DNA of 64,000 nucleotides from Vibrio porteresiae DSM 19223 (GTDB taxonomy: Bacteria > Pseudomonadota > Gammaproteobacteria > Enterobacterales > Vibrionaceae), in contig NZ_AP024895.1 of the NCBI RefSeq assembly GCF_024347055.1, positions 1,550,001 to 1,614,000 of the forward strand, read 5' to 3'. A program made the position numbers and the translations under genes. The notes under the pieces are model-generated. The model was given only the letters and a program-made list of their open reading frames with translations, was not told the origin of the DNA and ran no database searches. Shown here in pieces: positions 43,898 through 53,132 of this stretch (positions within the stretch are counted from its first letter, which is position 1; each line of letters starts with the position of its first letter).

Positions 43898-44512
43898 ATG
43901 GACGTGATGTCACCAGAATCTTACTGGCTTTTATTAGGCGCAGTGACAGTGTTAATCCTGTTGCAGGGCGTTATCTTTTTTAGACAGTATCAACACCAAA
44001 AAGCAGCACAAACACAATTAGCGACCATGAATGAGATGTTTGTGAAGCATCGACGCCAAATTGAATTGGAATTTGCTGAACTAAACCAGTTTATTACCAA
44101 TGACACGGCGGAGCTCAAGCGTAAAGCCGCTCAACGTGAGGAAAAGGTCGATCAATTACGCATGTCAGTGCTGCAGCAGTTTCAACAGATTCAGCGAACG
44201 ACGGGAAAGTTAAGCGCTACGCAAGTGGAAAATTCCGAAGAACTACGTAAGTTGATGATTCAAGTCTACTCCGGATTAAAGATGCAGCAGGGGCAGATTG
44301 AACGCAAACTGGTAGAGCAAAGTGTGGCAATTGAAAAAAGCGGCATGGAGACACGTGAGCAGTTAACCAATCAGTTGAAATCATTACGTGTGGTATCGGT
44401 TAAGCCTGCAGTTGCAACGCCAGTCAGTCGCCCACAAAACAAACCGGCAGCAGTAACTCGAACTGCGGCGCAGCCAGTCAAAAGGGTACGCGAAGCAGAA
44501 CCTGCACTGTAG
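43898..44512 (+). CDS. Membrane-anchored coiled-coil protein of unknown function
   Basis: The 204-residue protein has a single N-terminal helix (YWLLLGAVTVLILLQGVIFF) followed by a long charged coiled coil (about 30-155, rich in Gln, Glu, Lys and Arg) and a Pro/Ala/Thr tail. AAGGAAT before the ATG at 43898 fixes the start. The plan recalls the N-terminal part of RmuC-like or other scaffold proteins, but no nuclease-like domain follows. No function is assigned. Confidence 0.7.
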   Translation: MDVMSPESYWLLLGAVTVLILLQGVIFFRQYQHQKAAQTQLATMNEMFVKHRRQIELEFAELNQFITNDTAELKRKAAQREEKVDQLRMSVLQQFQQIQRTTGKLSATQVENSEELRKLMIQVYSGLKMQQGQIERKLVEQSVAIEKSGMETREQLTNQLKSLRVVSVKPAVATPVSRPQNKPAAVTRTAAQPVKRVREAEPAL

Positions 44513-44538
44513 CGGCAAACAGAACAAGATTGCTATTG

Positions 44539-44570
44539 AAAAGGCCACTTCGATGAAGTGGCCTTTTGAT
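44539..44570. terminator. Bidirectional terminator between convergent genes
   Basis: AAAAGGCCACTT and AAGTGGCCTTTT form a perfect 12-bp stem with a five-base loop, with A and T runs on both sides. It serves the coiled-coil gene and the minus-strand chemoreceptor gene. Confidence 0.9.
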
Positions 44571-44630
44571 TTTAAAGTCGATGGTTTTAAAGTTACGTTT
44601 TTTAAAACGGACGGATTAAAAACAGATAGA

Positions 44631-46712
44631 TTAAAAGCGGAAACGGTGCACTGCGGTATGCAGCCGTTTCGATAGGGTGTCGAGTAGCGTCGAAGATCGT
44701 TGGATTTCACTGATGGAATCGCGAGTTCCTGCGCTGATGGTGTTGATTCTATCTACGCTCGATGATGCCGATTGTGCCGCATTGTTTTGGTGTACAGCAG
44801 AGTCCGATATCTGTTCGTTAATATCGTGGATGGTTTTAATGCTGCTGTTGATATTACTAAATGCTTGTGAAACCAGTTTCGACTGCTCGACGCTGATATC
44901 CACGTGTTCTTTACCTTTCGACATCACGGAAAGTGTTGCTTGGGCGTCTTGGTTAAACCGTTCCAAAATCTGCGCAATTTCTGTTGCTGATGATTGCGTA
45001 CGTCCTGCCAATGAGCGCACTTCATCAGCAACTACCGCAAAGCCGCGGCCGTGTTCGCCAGCACGCGCCGCTTCAATGGCTGCGTTCAGAGCGAGTAGGT
45101 TGGTTTGTTCCGTAATGTCGCTAATGACACTCAATACCGTCATCACGTTGCGGCTGGTTTCGGTCAGTTTTTCCATCGACGTGACGCCACTTTCGATACT
45201 CGAGGCGAGTTGTCCGATAGCTTTGGCGGAATCGGTCACCGTTTTTTGTCCAGTTTCAGCATCGTTATAGGCATCTTGTGTTGCCGATAAGGCCTGAGAT
45301 GCCAGACCTGATGCCTCAGCAAAGCTTTGGCTTAGTTGCTCAACGGCACGCGCCACTTGGTTCGTTTCCGCACTTTGAGTTTCAATGTTGTCATGGCTAA
45401 CTTTGGTGACTCGTGAGGTCGTGTTCACCGCTTGACTCAACTCACTTTCAACATCGGCAAGGGATTTTACCGTTTGTTGCAGTTGAGCGACGAAGCGGTT
45501 AAACGATTCAGACAGTACAATTGCTTCATGAATCCCTGATACTTGGATGCGACGAGTCAGGTCACCTTCACCGTCAGCAATGTCGGCCATTGCTTTGGAA
45601 ATTTGATCCAGTGGGTGTGTAATGGAACGAGTGATACCAAAAGAGGCGATGATCAACGCTATCAACACCACGCCTGCGACAATCCCGCTGCTGTTAAGAA
45701 GTTTATCGATGGTGCCTTTGGAGTCCGCTAATGCCACGGTACTGGCTTGTTGGCTTGCATCGATGACACTATCGGCTGCCGCACTCATTTTGGTAGCAAG
45801 CTCAGAGACTTGTTTACTTTGATCTTTCAGTTTTGCTTGCAGATCTAGGTTGACTCGGCGGACAGCGAGTATCGATGTTTTAGAGGTGAACATCAGGGAG
45901 TAGAGCTGGTCTTTCTGCACAATCAGCTCTGCTAACAACTGTTTTAAATTGTCATCGTTTTGTATAAGTCCTTGTAACGTATTTATTTTGTCATCAATTA
46001 AGGCTTGAGTTGGGGCGGCGACGTTCTTTTCCAAGCTGATCAGACGCGACTCATCGGCAGCACTTTGAATCGCGTAGTTAATGGTTTCTAACTGGGTGAC
46101 GCCTTGGCTTAATTGGGTTGCTGCGGTGATTACTTTATCGCTGTCACCCTGTAACACCTCTAATGCTTGCTTCGAAGTTTCAAGCCACTCTGTACTTGGA
46201 GAGTCGGCGTTCAACTTTTTCAATGCGCGTTCGACGCGGCGAACAAGACGCTTCTCTTCTAATGATGTTTTGCCGAGCAGTCCACCGGCATTTTTACGAA
46301 TTTTGTCCATCAAATCCGTTGATTGCTTGGATATTGATTGAATCTGCTCTTCATTATTAAGCAGGGCAGACTTGGTACTGTAGAGCGCTTGGCTCGCGTT
46401 GGAGAACTCTTTTACGATTTGATTCAGCTCGTTATGACCGGAGTCAGAAAGGGAAACTTGGTAGTCTGATGCGCTACCAAGTTCCTGTCTTGATTGTGCC
46501 GAGGTAATTTTCAGAGTGTTAGCCAGCAGCGCAGAGGCGTCCTGGCTAACATTGTTCACTTGTTCAGAGTCTCTGACATTATTATCCATCACTCCACTTA
46601 GAGAGTTAGCGACATCACCGAGCCAAAAGATCATTCCCGCTACTACCAGAACGGAAACGATCGCTCCTGCCGATAAAGTAATGAGTAATTGACGAACAGA
46701 TAATCTCAACAT
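44631..46712 (-). CDS. Methyl-accepting chemotaxis protein with a large helical periplasmic domain
   Basis: The 693-residue chemoreceptor has TM1 (about 10-31), an approximately 310-residue all-helical periplasmic region with repeated coiled-coil heptads, TM2 (about 345-367), HAMP (ITRSITHPLDQISKAMADIA, DGEGDLTRRI), and the signalling hairpin (EQTNLLALNAAIEAARAGE, GRGFAVVADEVRSLAGRT). The long helical domain resembles the helical bimodular type and is twice the size of the simple four-helix form. It lies 18 bases after a periplasmic binding protein gene on the same strand, which suggests it senses that protein with its bound ligand. GAGGATTCACT precedes the ATG. Confidence 0.92.
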   Translation of the reverse strand: MLRLSVRQLLITLSAGAIVSVLVVAGMIFWLGDVANSLSGVMDNNVRDSEQVNNVSQDASALLANTLKITSAQSRQELGSASDYQVSLSDSGHNELNQIVKEFSNASQALYSTKSALLNNEEQIQSISKQSTDLMDKIRKNAGGLLGKTSLEEKRLVRRVERALKKLNADSPSTEWLETSKQALEVLQGDSDKVITAATQLSQGVTQLETINYAIQSAADESRLISLEKNVAAPTQALIDDKINTLQGLIQNDDNLKQLLAELIVQKDQLYSLMFTSKTSILAVRRVNLDLQAKLKDQSKQVSELATKMSAAADSVIDASQQASTVALADSKGTIDKLLNSSGIVAGVVLIALIIASFGITRSITHPLDQISKAMADIADGEGDLTRRIQVSGIHEAIVLSESFNRFVAQLQQTVKSLADVESELSQAVNTTSRVTKVSHDNIETQSAETNQVARAVEQLSQSFAEASGLASQALSATQDAYNDAETGQKTVTDSAKAIGQLASSIESGVTSMEKLTETSRNVMTVLSVISDITEQTNLLALNAAIEAARAGEHGRGFAVVADEVRSLAGRTQSSATEIAQILERFNQDAQATLSVMSKGKEHVDISVEQSKLVSQAFSNINSSIKTIHDINEQISDSAVHQNNAAQSASSSVDRINTISAGTRDSISEIQRSSTLLDTLSKRLHTAVHRFRF

Positions 46713-46730
46713 AGTGAATCCTCAAAGGGG

Positions 46731-47897
46731 TTAACGCAAAGTCGCCCAATCTAGCGCTTCATAATGACCGTTACGAATAATGGTTGGCCACACTTCATGA
46801 CTTGCTTGGTGTTGGCTAGCACTGTAGGTGATTGGCACCTTGATACCGATATCCAAGCTGTTGAGTTTTTCTAATCCGTCAATCACTCCTTCGCGGCTCA
46901 CTTCTGGAGCTTTTGCTACGCCAGCAACGAAGATTTTGGCGAGTAAATAGCCTTCAAGTGACACGAAATCCGGTTGAGCATTAGGTTTGTATTTAGCGAG
47001 GGCATTCCGATAAGCAACAACACCAGGAAGATCAGATTCGTAGTGCGGAACCACTTGAGTGACGATGACGCCTTCAGCATCATTGCCCAGCGCTTTCAGT
47101 AGCGGAATACTGCCGACAAACGAAACGTTTAAAAACAACACGTTATCAAAGTCTTTTTTGGCTTGGCGAATAAATTCAGCACATGGCGCATATGCTCCTA
47201 CCATGATAATCGCTTTAGGCTCAACTGGAGCATCGAGCAGTGTCCCAAGGGCTTGTTCGACGTTCGTCGTGTTACGTGTATAACGTCCGTGCGCGAGTTT
47301 ATCAGTATCGTTAAAACCCTGCGCTTTTAACGCGGCAACCGCACCATTGTAACCAGCGTCACCATAACCGTCGTTTTGAGTGAAGAAGGCAATCTCTTCT
47401 GGCTTAATGCCATTTGCCAATAGGTTTTTCACCATCGCGGCCGTTTCTTCAGCATAACTGGCTCGGTAGTTAATGATGTAACGATCTGGTGGTGATTTTC
47501 TCAATACACCTGCACCGGTATAAGCACCGAACAATAAGGTTTTGTCTTCATTCGCAATCGGTACGGTCACCACAGCGGTTGGAGTACCCACGTTACCTAA
47601 AACCGCGACAACACCATCTTGGCCAATGAGCTTTTTCATGTTTGGAGCGGCTTTATCGGGTTCATAGCCATCATCAAGTGGTACAAAGACCAGTTTGTTC
47701 CCATTGACACCGCCTGCTGCATTGACTTCGTCAAAATAGGTTTCAATACCGTCTTTTACTGCAATGCCCAGAGCCGAAGCTGGCCCAGTTAGCGCAGCAG
47801 ACATACCCACTTTAATATCAGCGGCATAGCTTGATCCCACTGCGAGGACCGCTGCCGAGGCAATCAAACTTGTTAGTACGCTTTTTACACCCACCAT
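46731..47897 (-). CDS. Periplasmic amino-acid-type binding protein (LivJ-like), no transporter attached
   Basis: The 388-residue protein has a signal peptide (cleaved after SSYA) and the two-lobed type I periplasmic-binding fold: IKVGMSAALTGPASALGIAV, ETYFDEVNAAGGVNGNKLVF, DDGYEPDKAAPNMKKLIGQD, FTQNDGYGDAGYNG. This is the family of branched-chain amino acid and amide binding proteins. No permease or ATPase genes accompany it; the next gene in the operon is a chemoreceptor. It is therefore likely a ligand-presenting sensor component (inference). AAGGAATTTTAACT precedes the ATG. Confidence 0.92.
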   Translation of the reverse strand: MVGVKSVLTSLIASAAVLAVGSSYAADIKVGMSAALTGPASALGIAVKDGIETYFDEVNAAGGVNGNKLVFVPLDDGYEPDKAAPNMKKLIGQDGVVAVLGNVGTPTAVVTVPIANEDKTLLFGAYTGAGVLRKSPPDRYIINYRASYAEETAAMVKNLLANGIKPEEIAFFTQNDGYGDAGYNGAVAALKAQGFNDTDKLAHGRYTRNTTNVEQALGTLLDAPVEPKAIIMVGAYAPCAEFIRQAKKDFDNVLFLNVSFVGSIPLLKALGNDAEGVIVTQVVPHYESDLPGVVAYRNALAKYKPNAQPDFVSLEGYLLAKIFVAGVAKAPEVSREGVIDGLEKLNSLDIGIKVPITYSASQHQASHEVWPTIIRNGHYEALDWATLR

Positions 47898-48054
47898 AGT
47901 TAAAATTCCTTGTTGATTAGTCGCTTGTATTCAGCACAGGAATAAGTATAGGAGGGCATTGGTCGTATAAAGACGTGGATAACTTATATCATTGAGTGTT
48001 TTATGATTTATATGATAGTTCGCACATTTATTATGCAATGGGTTATGTAAATGT

Positions 48055-48086
48055 TAAAAAAGGGATGACTTATCAGCAGTCATCCC
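48055..48086 (-). terminator. Terminator of the porin gene
   Basis: GGGATGAC and GTCATCCC pair around a nine-base loop; on the minus strand a run of six T follows. Confidence 0.88.
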
Positions 48087-48133
48087 GTAAAGCTAAGGGC
48101 AGAGATTAGCGTTTAATGAGTAATATTTCGTTT

Positions 48134-49273
48134 CTAGTAGTCGATCTCAAATTCAGCTTGAGTCGAATTTTCACCATGGGTGGTAATAATATGACCCGCC
48201 CAAACGCGTACTTGAGGACTAAACCAATATTGCATTTGTGGGACAATTTTGTCAGTAAACTCATCGTGTGACACAGTAATCACAGGACCCCAACCTTTAA
48301 ATCCTTCTGGGAAATATTGGTAAGTCGATGAAATAGAGAAGCCTAAACCACCTTTGGTATAACCTTGTTTTCTAATTTCACGGATAGATTCATCATTATC
48401 ACGGTCAGAATAAGCCATGATCGCACCAATGCGGCCACTGAAACCAAATTGTTTATAACCACTTACAGAATAGGTATAGAGTGATTCGCTATCACGGTTA
48501 TAATCTGTGTCTGATTTAATATTTGAAGTAGTATTAACGTTACCGATAATATTGGAATTGTAGCCTTTATTTAGCAATGGCTGACCATTATGCATGGAGA
48601 AATAAACACCATAAGAGTCAGGACGGAAAGGATAAATATTCGCTGTTTGATAACCAATATCTAAACCAGCAATGTCTGAATTAGTGTCGTAGCTGGTGTG
48701 AACAAAGAGATTATTGTCAAAATAGCTTTTATAAATAATTTTACCCGCGTTTTTACCACCTGCATCCATCTGGATATCGTATTGACCGTGCATACCAATA
48801 TCGGTGGCATACACAGCCCAGTTTGCTGAGTGTTTCGCGTAAGCAAGTGTACCGAAGGTATTGGATTCAATACCAAAAATCAGGTTTTCCCAACTTGCGC
48901 CTTCATCAAGATCGTCGTAGTGATTTGAAGTTATACCATTAGTTTTATTATAGTTTTCTTTCGCTTTTAGCCAGAAGTCGCCAGTGAAACCGAGGTCATC
49001 GGTGAACATGGTTTTACCACGTAGGCGCAGGCTCGCTTCTAACTTACTGCCTTGGTCGTCAAATGAACTGCCGACTGTAGTTGTACCTTGGAAACGTAGA
49101 TTATAATACCAACGGCTATTATTATCGATGTCAGTAAATTGTGCTAATTCGCTGCCGTTATTTCTATCTAAATAGTTTTCAATCCAGTTGCCATCATTAT
49201 CTGTTCGAGCTTGCGCACTTGAAAATGCACTAAGAGATATAAGAAAAAGGGTAGTGTTAAGAGTTCGGCTCAT
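48134..49273 (-). CDS. Outer-membrane porin-like protein
   Basis: The 379-residue protein has a signal peptide (ends SSAQA). The mature part consists of alternating amphipathic strands (WYYNLRFQGTTTVGSSF, FTGDFWLKAKENYNK, GFSGRIGAIMAYSDRDND, VRVWAGHIITTHGENS) and ends EFEIDY, a barrel-like C terminus. It resembles Vibrio general and sugar porins. The channel substrate is unknown. AGGAACAAAATT precedes the ATG, and a terminator follows the stop. Confidence 0.82.
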   Translation of the reverse strand: MSRTLNTTLFLISLSAFSSAQARTDNDGNWIENYLDRNNGSELAQFTDIDNNSRWYYNLRFQGTTTVGSSFDDQGSKLEASLRLRGKTMFTDDLGFTGDFWLKAKENYNKTNGITSNHYDDLDEGASWENLIFGIESNTFGTLAYAKHSANWAVYATDIGMHGQYDIQMDAGGKNAGKIIYKSYFDNNLFVHTSYDTNSDIAGLDIGYQTANIYPFRPDSYGVYFSMHNGQPLLNKGYNSNIIGNVNTTSNIKSDTDYNRDSESLYTYSVSGYKQFGFSGRIGAIMAYSDRDNDESIREIRKQGYTKGGLGFSISSTYQYFPEGFKGWGPVITVSHDEFTDKIVPQMQYWFSPQVRVWAGHIITTHGENSTQAEFEIDY

Positions 49274-49719
49274 AATTTTGTTCCTATTACTATTGTAAGA
49301 AATGTAATTAAGCTATCTACGTTTTATGATTATTGGGTTTTAAAAGGCAATACAATGCCGTCCATTTAAATAAATGGAATTTTATGATTATAAATTGTAC
49401 ACAAACAAAAAAACCTCACCCCAGTTTGATAACATCATTTGGAGTAAGGTTTTGCCTGATAAACAGTAACAATCCGATTTGTGTTTATTCTAATCTTAAA
49501 AAAGTCGATGACAATTGGCGATCAAATAAGCTGTGATTATAATCACACAAAGTTTTTTATTATTTAATCTTTGCTAATAAACGTCAGCATAAACTATTAA
49601 GGTGATGCAACACTGAAAAACACAATTAATGGTAAAGATTGGTAAATACGAAGAGGGAAATTGTCCTTCTTCGTATCAATATGGAATGTATTTAAGGTGA
49701 GTCGTTATTGAGAAAAAAG
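49274..49719. other. Intergenic region upstream of the porin
   Basis: No gene is credible; a 67-codon plus-strand frame at 49333-49536 is low quality. Two imperfect or perfect inverted repeats occur: one near 49404-49455 (AACCTCACCCCA with TGGAGTAAGGTT, allowing G-U pairs), and ATACGAAGA / TCTTCGTAT at 49646-49676. The latter may terminate the minus-strand gene that ends at 49720. The porin promoter lies at the left end. Confidence 0.45.
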
Positions 49720-50028
49720 CTATTTGAATAGCACAATGTAAATTGCCGCAACCACTAGACGCAGTTTACGCTCTCTTTCTAGCTTAAGGTCATATGCTTG
49801 ATGTGCATTTCGTAAGTGCTGAACTAAACAAACATATTGTTCAAACAAATAGTTAAGTTCGATTTGCTTTTTCTTGGTCAGTAACGATTCGGCACTGGCA
49901 ATGTCATTGATGCGAACTCTATGCCCCAAGTACGGCTGATCATCACTAATAAAATGCAGGATGATCTTTTTGTACAGCTGTTGCATTGGGTCAGACATAT
50001 GCGCTTTTAGTGGGTGACGATAATTCAC
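49720..50028 (-). CDS. Small hypothetical protein with a hydrophobic C-terminus
   Basis: The 102-residue protein is largely helical and charged, with a C-terminal hydrophobic stretch (LRLVVAAIYIVLF) that may insert in the membrane. A GTG start with AAGGAATGGAAAC upstream is used here; ATG at 49998 is an alternative. No family is recognised. Confidence 0.55.
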   Translation of the reverse strand: MNYRHPLKAHMSDPMQQLYKKIILHFISDDQPYLGHRVRINDIASAESLLTKKKQIELNYLFEQYVCLVQHLRNAHQAYDLKLERERKLRLVVAAIYIVLFK

Positions 50029-50104
50029 GTTCTGTTTCCATTCCTTAAGTTATGAGACAACCTAGCAGTTATTCGCTGCATTTTTATGGCACGAAGTGGA
50101 TCAC

Positions 50105-50335
50105 TTAAGAGGCCAACTTGCCGGTTTCACGGTATTGGTATCGATCTGCTACCGATGAATAGTCAATGGTGAGTTGATTGGCGTTTAACACCATATGACC
50201 TGTGCTTTCACGCACCAACTGAGAGGCACATAAAGGGTCGATTGAAACGATGTCTCCTTTAATGCAGCACAGCGGCATGCTCCACACGTACTCTTTGAAA
50301 CAGGCAGTTTTGTCAATTTGAACGAGCACTTTCAT
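50105..50335 (-). CDS. Small hypothetical protein
   Basis: The 76-residue protein starts at 50335, three bases after GAGGTG. It begins MKVLVQIDKTACFKEYVWSM and carries three further cysteines, two adjacent (CC), then a conserved-looking SVADRYQYRETGKL tail. No domain is recognised. It is upstream of the previous small gene on the same strand and might be cotranscribed. Confidence 0.55.
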   Translation of the reverse strand: MKVLVQIDKTACFKEYVWSMPLCCIKGDIVSIDPLCASQLVRESTGHMVLNANQLTIDYSSVADRYQYRETGKLAS

Positions 50336-50547
50336 AAACACCTCACATGGACTGTTGACCATCTTGATCTTCAGAATAGGCAGTAATTCTTAAGAAAGGC
50401 TTAATATGGTGAAGTTTATTTATCGTCGTAGGGGAATTTTTAATATGAGATTAATGCATTGATTTTAATTGGCTAATTTGGGATTTGAACGATGGCTGAG
50501 TTGAGTTGGTTCTCATTGCACCAGCGGAGAGTAAGAATACTAAGAAA

Positions 50548-50569
50548 AGAGACCGCATAGGCGGTCTCT
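50548..50569 (-). terminator. Terminator of the aminotransferase gene
   Basis: AGAGACCGC and GCGGTCTCT pair perfectly with a four-base loop; on the minus strand TTTTCTTA follows. Confidence 0.88.
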
Positions 50570-50662
50570 GCTTTTGGGGAAAGTCCGTTTTTGGGGAATG
50601 TCCGTTGCTAGGTTACGCTAAGAACTGTTTGAAAAGCTGACTCTGACCTCAGAATCACTTGC

Positions 50663-51841
50663 TTATGCGCGCGCAACAAACTCAGTGAGAAATTCTCGAA
50701 TGCCCGCCAATCCTTTTTCTAACTTATCAGGATGACTGCCGTAGCAGATCCGCAAATGACCTGCGCCTGCGCTACCAAAGGCTTCACCTGGCGCTACGCC
50801 AACCCGATATTTTTCAATCATTTCTAAGATGGCTGGTTGGCTATTGTCATCTAAGCCTCGCACTTTTAAGAAAGCATAAAAGGTTGCAGGCATATCGTAT
50901 AAGGTCACACCTTCAATATCGCCAAGGTATTTTTGTACTAATTCACGACCTTGACGGAAACGATCAAGCGTTTGTGTAACAAATGCTTCGCCTTGGGTAA
51001 TTGCCGCTAGTCCACCATGTTGCACAAAAGCAGGTGCGCACGACACGTTAAATTCAATCAATTTGGTTATGGTCGGGGTGTAGCACTCAGGAAGTGTCAG
51101 CCAGCCAAGACGCCAGCCTGTCATACACCATGCTTTAGAAAAACTGTTACAGATAATCAGCTTATCGTCTGCTTGCATCTCTTTAACAAAAGAGGGCGCA
51201 GTTTCATCTTCGTAGCAGTGACGGCTATACACTTCATCCGATACGATCCAAACACCATGTTCACGCGCGAACGCCATAATCGCGTGAATCTCTTGCTGAG
51301 ATGCCATCCAACCGGTCGGATTGTTGGGGCTGTTAATAATGATCGCCCTTGCGTCTTTCGCCTCGGCAAACAGCGCTTCAAGATTAAGTTCGAAGCGGTT
51401 CTCTTTTTGCTCTAACGCAAATGGCACAACCTCTGCACCCAGCAGTCCAGGAATAGCGAACAAGGTAGGAAAGACTGGGGTGATCACTACCACTTTATCT
51501 CCGTGGGAGATGCAGGTTTGGCAGGCAAGCATTACTGCGTCGGTGCCTGACACCGTCACCACAATATTGTTGTCGGCAATGGGACGGGCGAATAGGCGAG
51601 TCGAGTAATCGGCTAATGCGGTGCGCAATTGCGGTAAGCCATTATTGGGCGTATAGCGCGTTTCATCTCGATGCAAGCTCGCAATTGCTGCTTCAGAAAT
51701 AAATTTGGGCGTTGGGATATCCGATTCACCAAACCACAGGGGAGTGACATCAGGTAAGGTCATACCGTAATTGGCGATCGTGCGGATAGATGACTCAGAA
51801 AGTCTTTGAGCGAGAGGGCTGATGTCGAGATGTGCATTCAT
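50663..51841 (-). CDS. PLP-dependent class I/II aminotransferase
   Basis: The 392-residue aminotransferase has NSPNNPTGWMAS, SDEVYSRHCYED and the PLP lysine in SFSKAWCMTGWRLGWL, followed by the Arg in GHLRICYG that binds the substrate carboxylate. It belongs to the aspartate aminotransferase superfamily; the amino donor is not predictable. GGAGGTATTCC precedes the ATG. It has no operon partner and marks the left border of the viperin island. Confidence 0.9.
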   Translation of the reverse strand: MNAHLDISPLAQRLSESSIRTIANYGMTLPDVTPLWFGESDIPTPKFISEAAIASLHRDETRYTPNNGLPQLRTALADYSTRLFARPIADNNIVVTVSGTDAVMLACQTCISHGDKVVVITPVFPTLFAIPGLLGAEVVPFALEQKENRFELNLEALFAEAKDARAIIINSPNNPTGWMASQQEIHAIMAFAREHGVWIVSDEVYSRHCYEDETAPSFVKEMQADDKLIICNSFSKAWCMTGWRLGWLTLPECYTPTITKLIEFNVSCAPAFVQHGGLAAITQGEAFVTQTLDRFRQGRELVQKYLGDIEGVTLYDMPATFYAFLKVRGLDDNSQPAILEMIEKYRVGVAPGEAFGSAGAGHLRICYGSHPDKLEKGLAGIREFLTEFVARA

Positions 51842-52287
51842 GAACGGAATACCTCCATGTATTCAAAAAAGCCAATACCACAGCGCGCGAAGTCCGTGCC
51901 GCGTTGCTTATCGTGGAAAAGTGAGAGCCACTACTATCGCACGAACCACAATAAATGCAATGGGATACATAGGGTGGTTTAGGTGTGGGATGGGGTAGGT
52001 AGACAAACCTCGAGAAGTTGATTCATGTAAATCTAATATATTTATCATAATCAATAATCTGGCGAATCATAGAACTTTGATATTGTTCTTATGTGTCTAG
52101 TGTCTTAATATCGCCTTTGGTCTGTAAAACTTTGTAAGTTTGTGATTTCTTGCGAAAAAACTAGTTAGTTGCGTTGATTTTATCTCTTGTCATTTAAGGA
52201 AATAGTGAATCAGCGCCCGACTAAGGCTGAGAAGTTTGCCAGATTGTTAAAACGTCTATTCACCACCCATCTAGTAACGGTTAAATA
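51842..52287. other. Intergenic region at the left edge of the viperin island
   Basis: About 446 bases with no credible gene. From about 52000 onward it is visibly AT-rich, which fits the start of transferred DNA. No tRNA, integrase or attachment-site repeat was found. The promoter of the following operon should lie near 52100-52280. Confidence 0.45.
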
Positions 52288-52788
52288 ATGGAAATAAATA
52301 AAGATCAGAAAGTTAGTTCAAGGGTATGGCAAGGAATTAAATTTGCTATTAAATGGTTATGGCTAATAACAATGTTCTTATTAGGAATAGCAATGTTTGT
52401 GTTATTACCTTCAGAAATATTTGAGTATAGCTATAGCTTATCTGAACTCGACCTCATTGAAGAGCTGTATCTTATTGTGCTGGTTTGCTTCATTTATAAG
52501 TACATAAAGCTGTGTTTAAGATTAAAAGCACCATTTGTGAGAAAGTTAATCACCCCTTTTGTTTATCAAGCCTATTTGTGTTTATTCAGTGTCGCTTGTG
52601 CACTGATAGCCTATCTTGCATTTGACGCTTCACTCGAAGAGATCAACTACTCTCCTATGATTAATGTTTTTTCTTACGTTGCGTCTATGATTATGACTGC
52701 ATATAGCTACCATATTTTAAAGTACTCTTTTAATTCCTCTGAACTTAACGTTGATAACAGTGCTAATGATGCGGAGATCTCACAATGA
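52288..52788 (+). CDS. Four-helix membrane protein of unknown function
   Basis: The 166-residue protein has four hydrophobic segments (about 22-45, 60-78, 96-112 and 124-143), with basic residues on cytoplasmic loops and an acidic Asn/Asp-rich tail. No family is recognised. Its stop overlaps the next start codon by four bases (ATGA), so translation is coupled. It is the first gene of the unit upstream of the viperin gene. Confidence 0.7.
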   Translation: MEINKDQKVSSRVWQGIKFAIKWLWLITMFLLGIAMFVLLPSEIFEYSYSLSELDLIEELYLIVLVCFIYKYIKLCLRLKAPFVRKLITPFVYQAYLCLFSVACALIAYLAFDASLEEINYSPMINVFSYVASMIMTAYSYHILKYSFNSSELNVDNSANDAEISQ

Positions 52789-53132
52789 AACTATCATTAA
52801 GTTTAGGTATCGTCTTAATACTCACTGCCACTCCAGCATTAAGTCTAGTGCAGCTTGACGCATCTACTGGTTCTGCCACTTTTCTAATTCAATCGTGTCG
52901 CGAATATATTGAACTCTATAACAAGAAGGAAGAACGTTTTGGGGCATTTCTGACCACCTCTAAAGATGAGAGTTTCAGAGCAGGATATTGCTTAGGTGCG
53001 ATCGAGCATGCTGATATGAAATGTCGATGGGGTGAGCATAGTATGTATAAAACAGCAGAACTGATAGCTAAGTCATCGCCTCAAGATTACTACGGTGAAA
53101 CCGTTCTTTTGGAGACTGCTTTGTGTCGTTAA
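52785..53132 (+). CDS. Secreted Rap1a/Tai-like protein
   Basis: The 115-residue protein has a signal peptide (cleaved near ALS) and the pattern of the Rap1a/Tai family: a first Cys in LIQSCREY, RAGYCLGAIEHADMKCRWGE with the conserved GYCLGxI-like core, and a final Cys in ETALCR. Some Rap1a/Tai members are immunity proteins against type VI secretion amidases, but many family members have unknown roles. It overlaps both neighbours (four and ten bases), so the three genes are translationally coupled. Confidence 0.6.
   Translation: MKLSLSLGIVLILTATPALSLVQLDASTGSATFLIQSCREYIELYNKKEERFGAFLTTSKDESFRAGYCLGAIEHADMKCRWGEHSMYKTAELIAKSSPQDYYGETVLLETALCR

Noticed and set aside
49333..49536. 67-codon plus-strand frame upstream of the porin
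   Set aside because: No ribosome-binding site; it overlaps hairpin-like repeats and shows no domain pattern.
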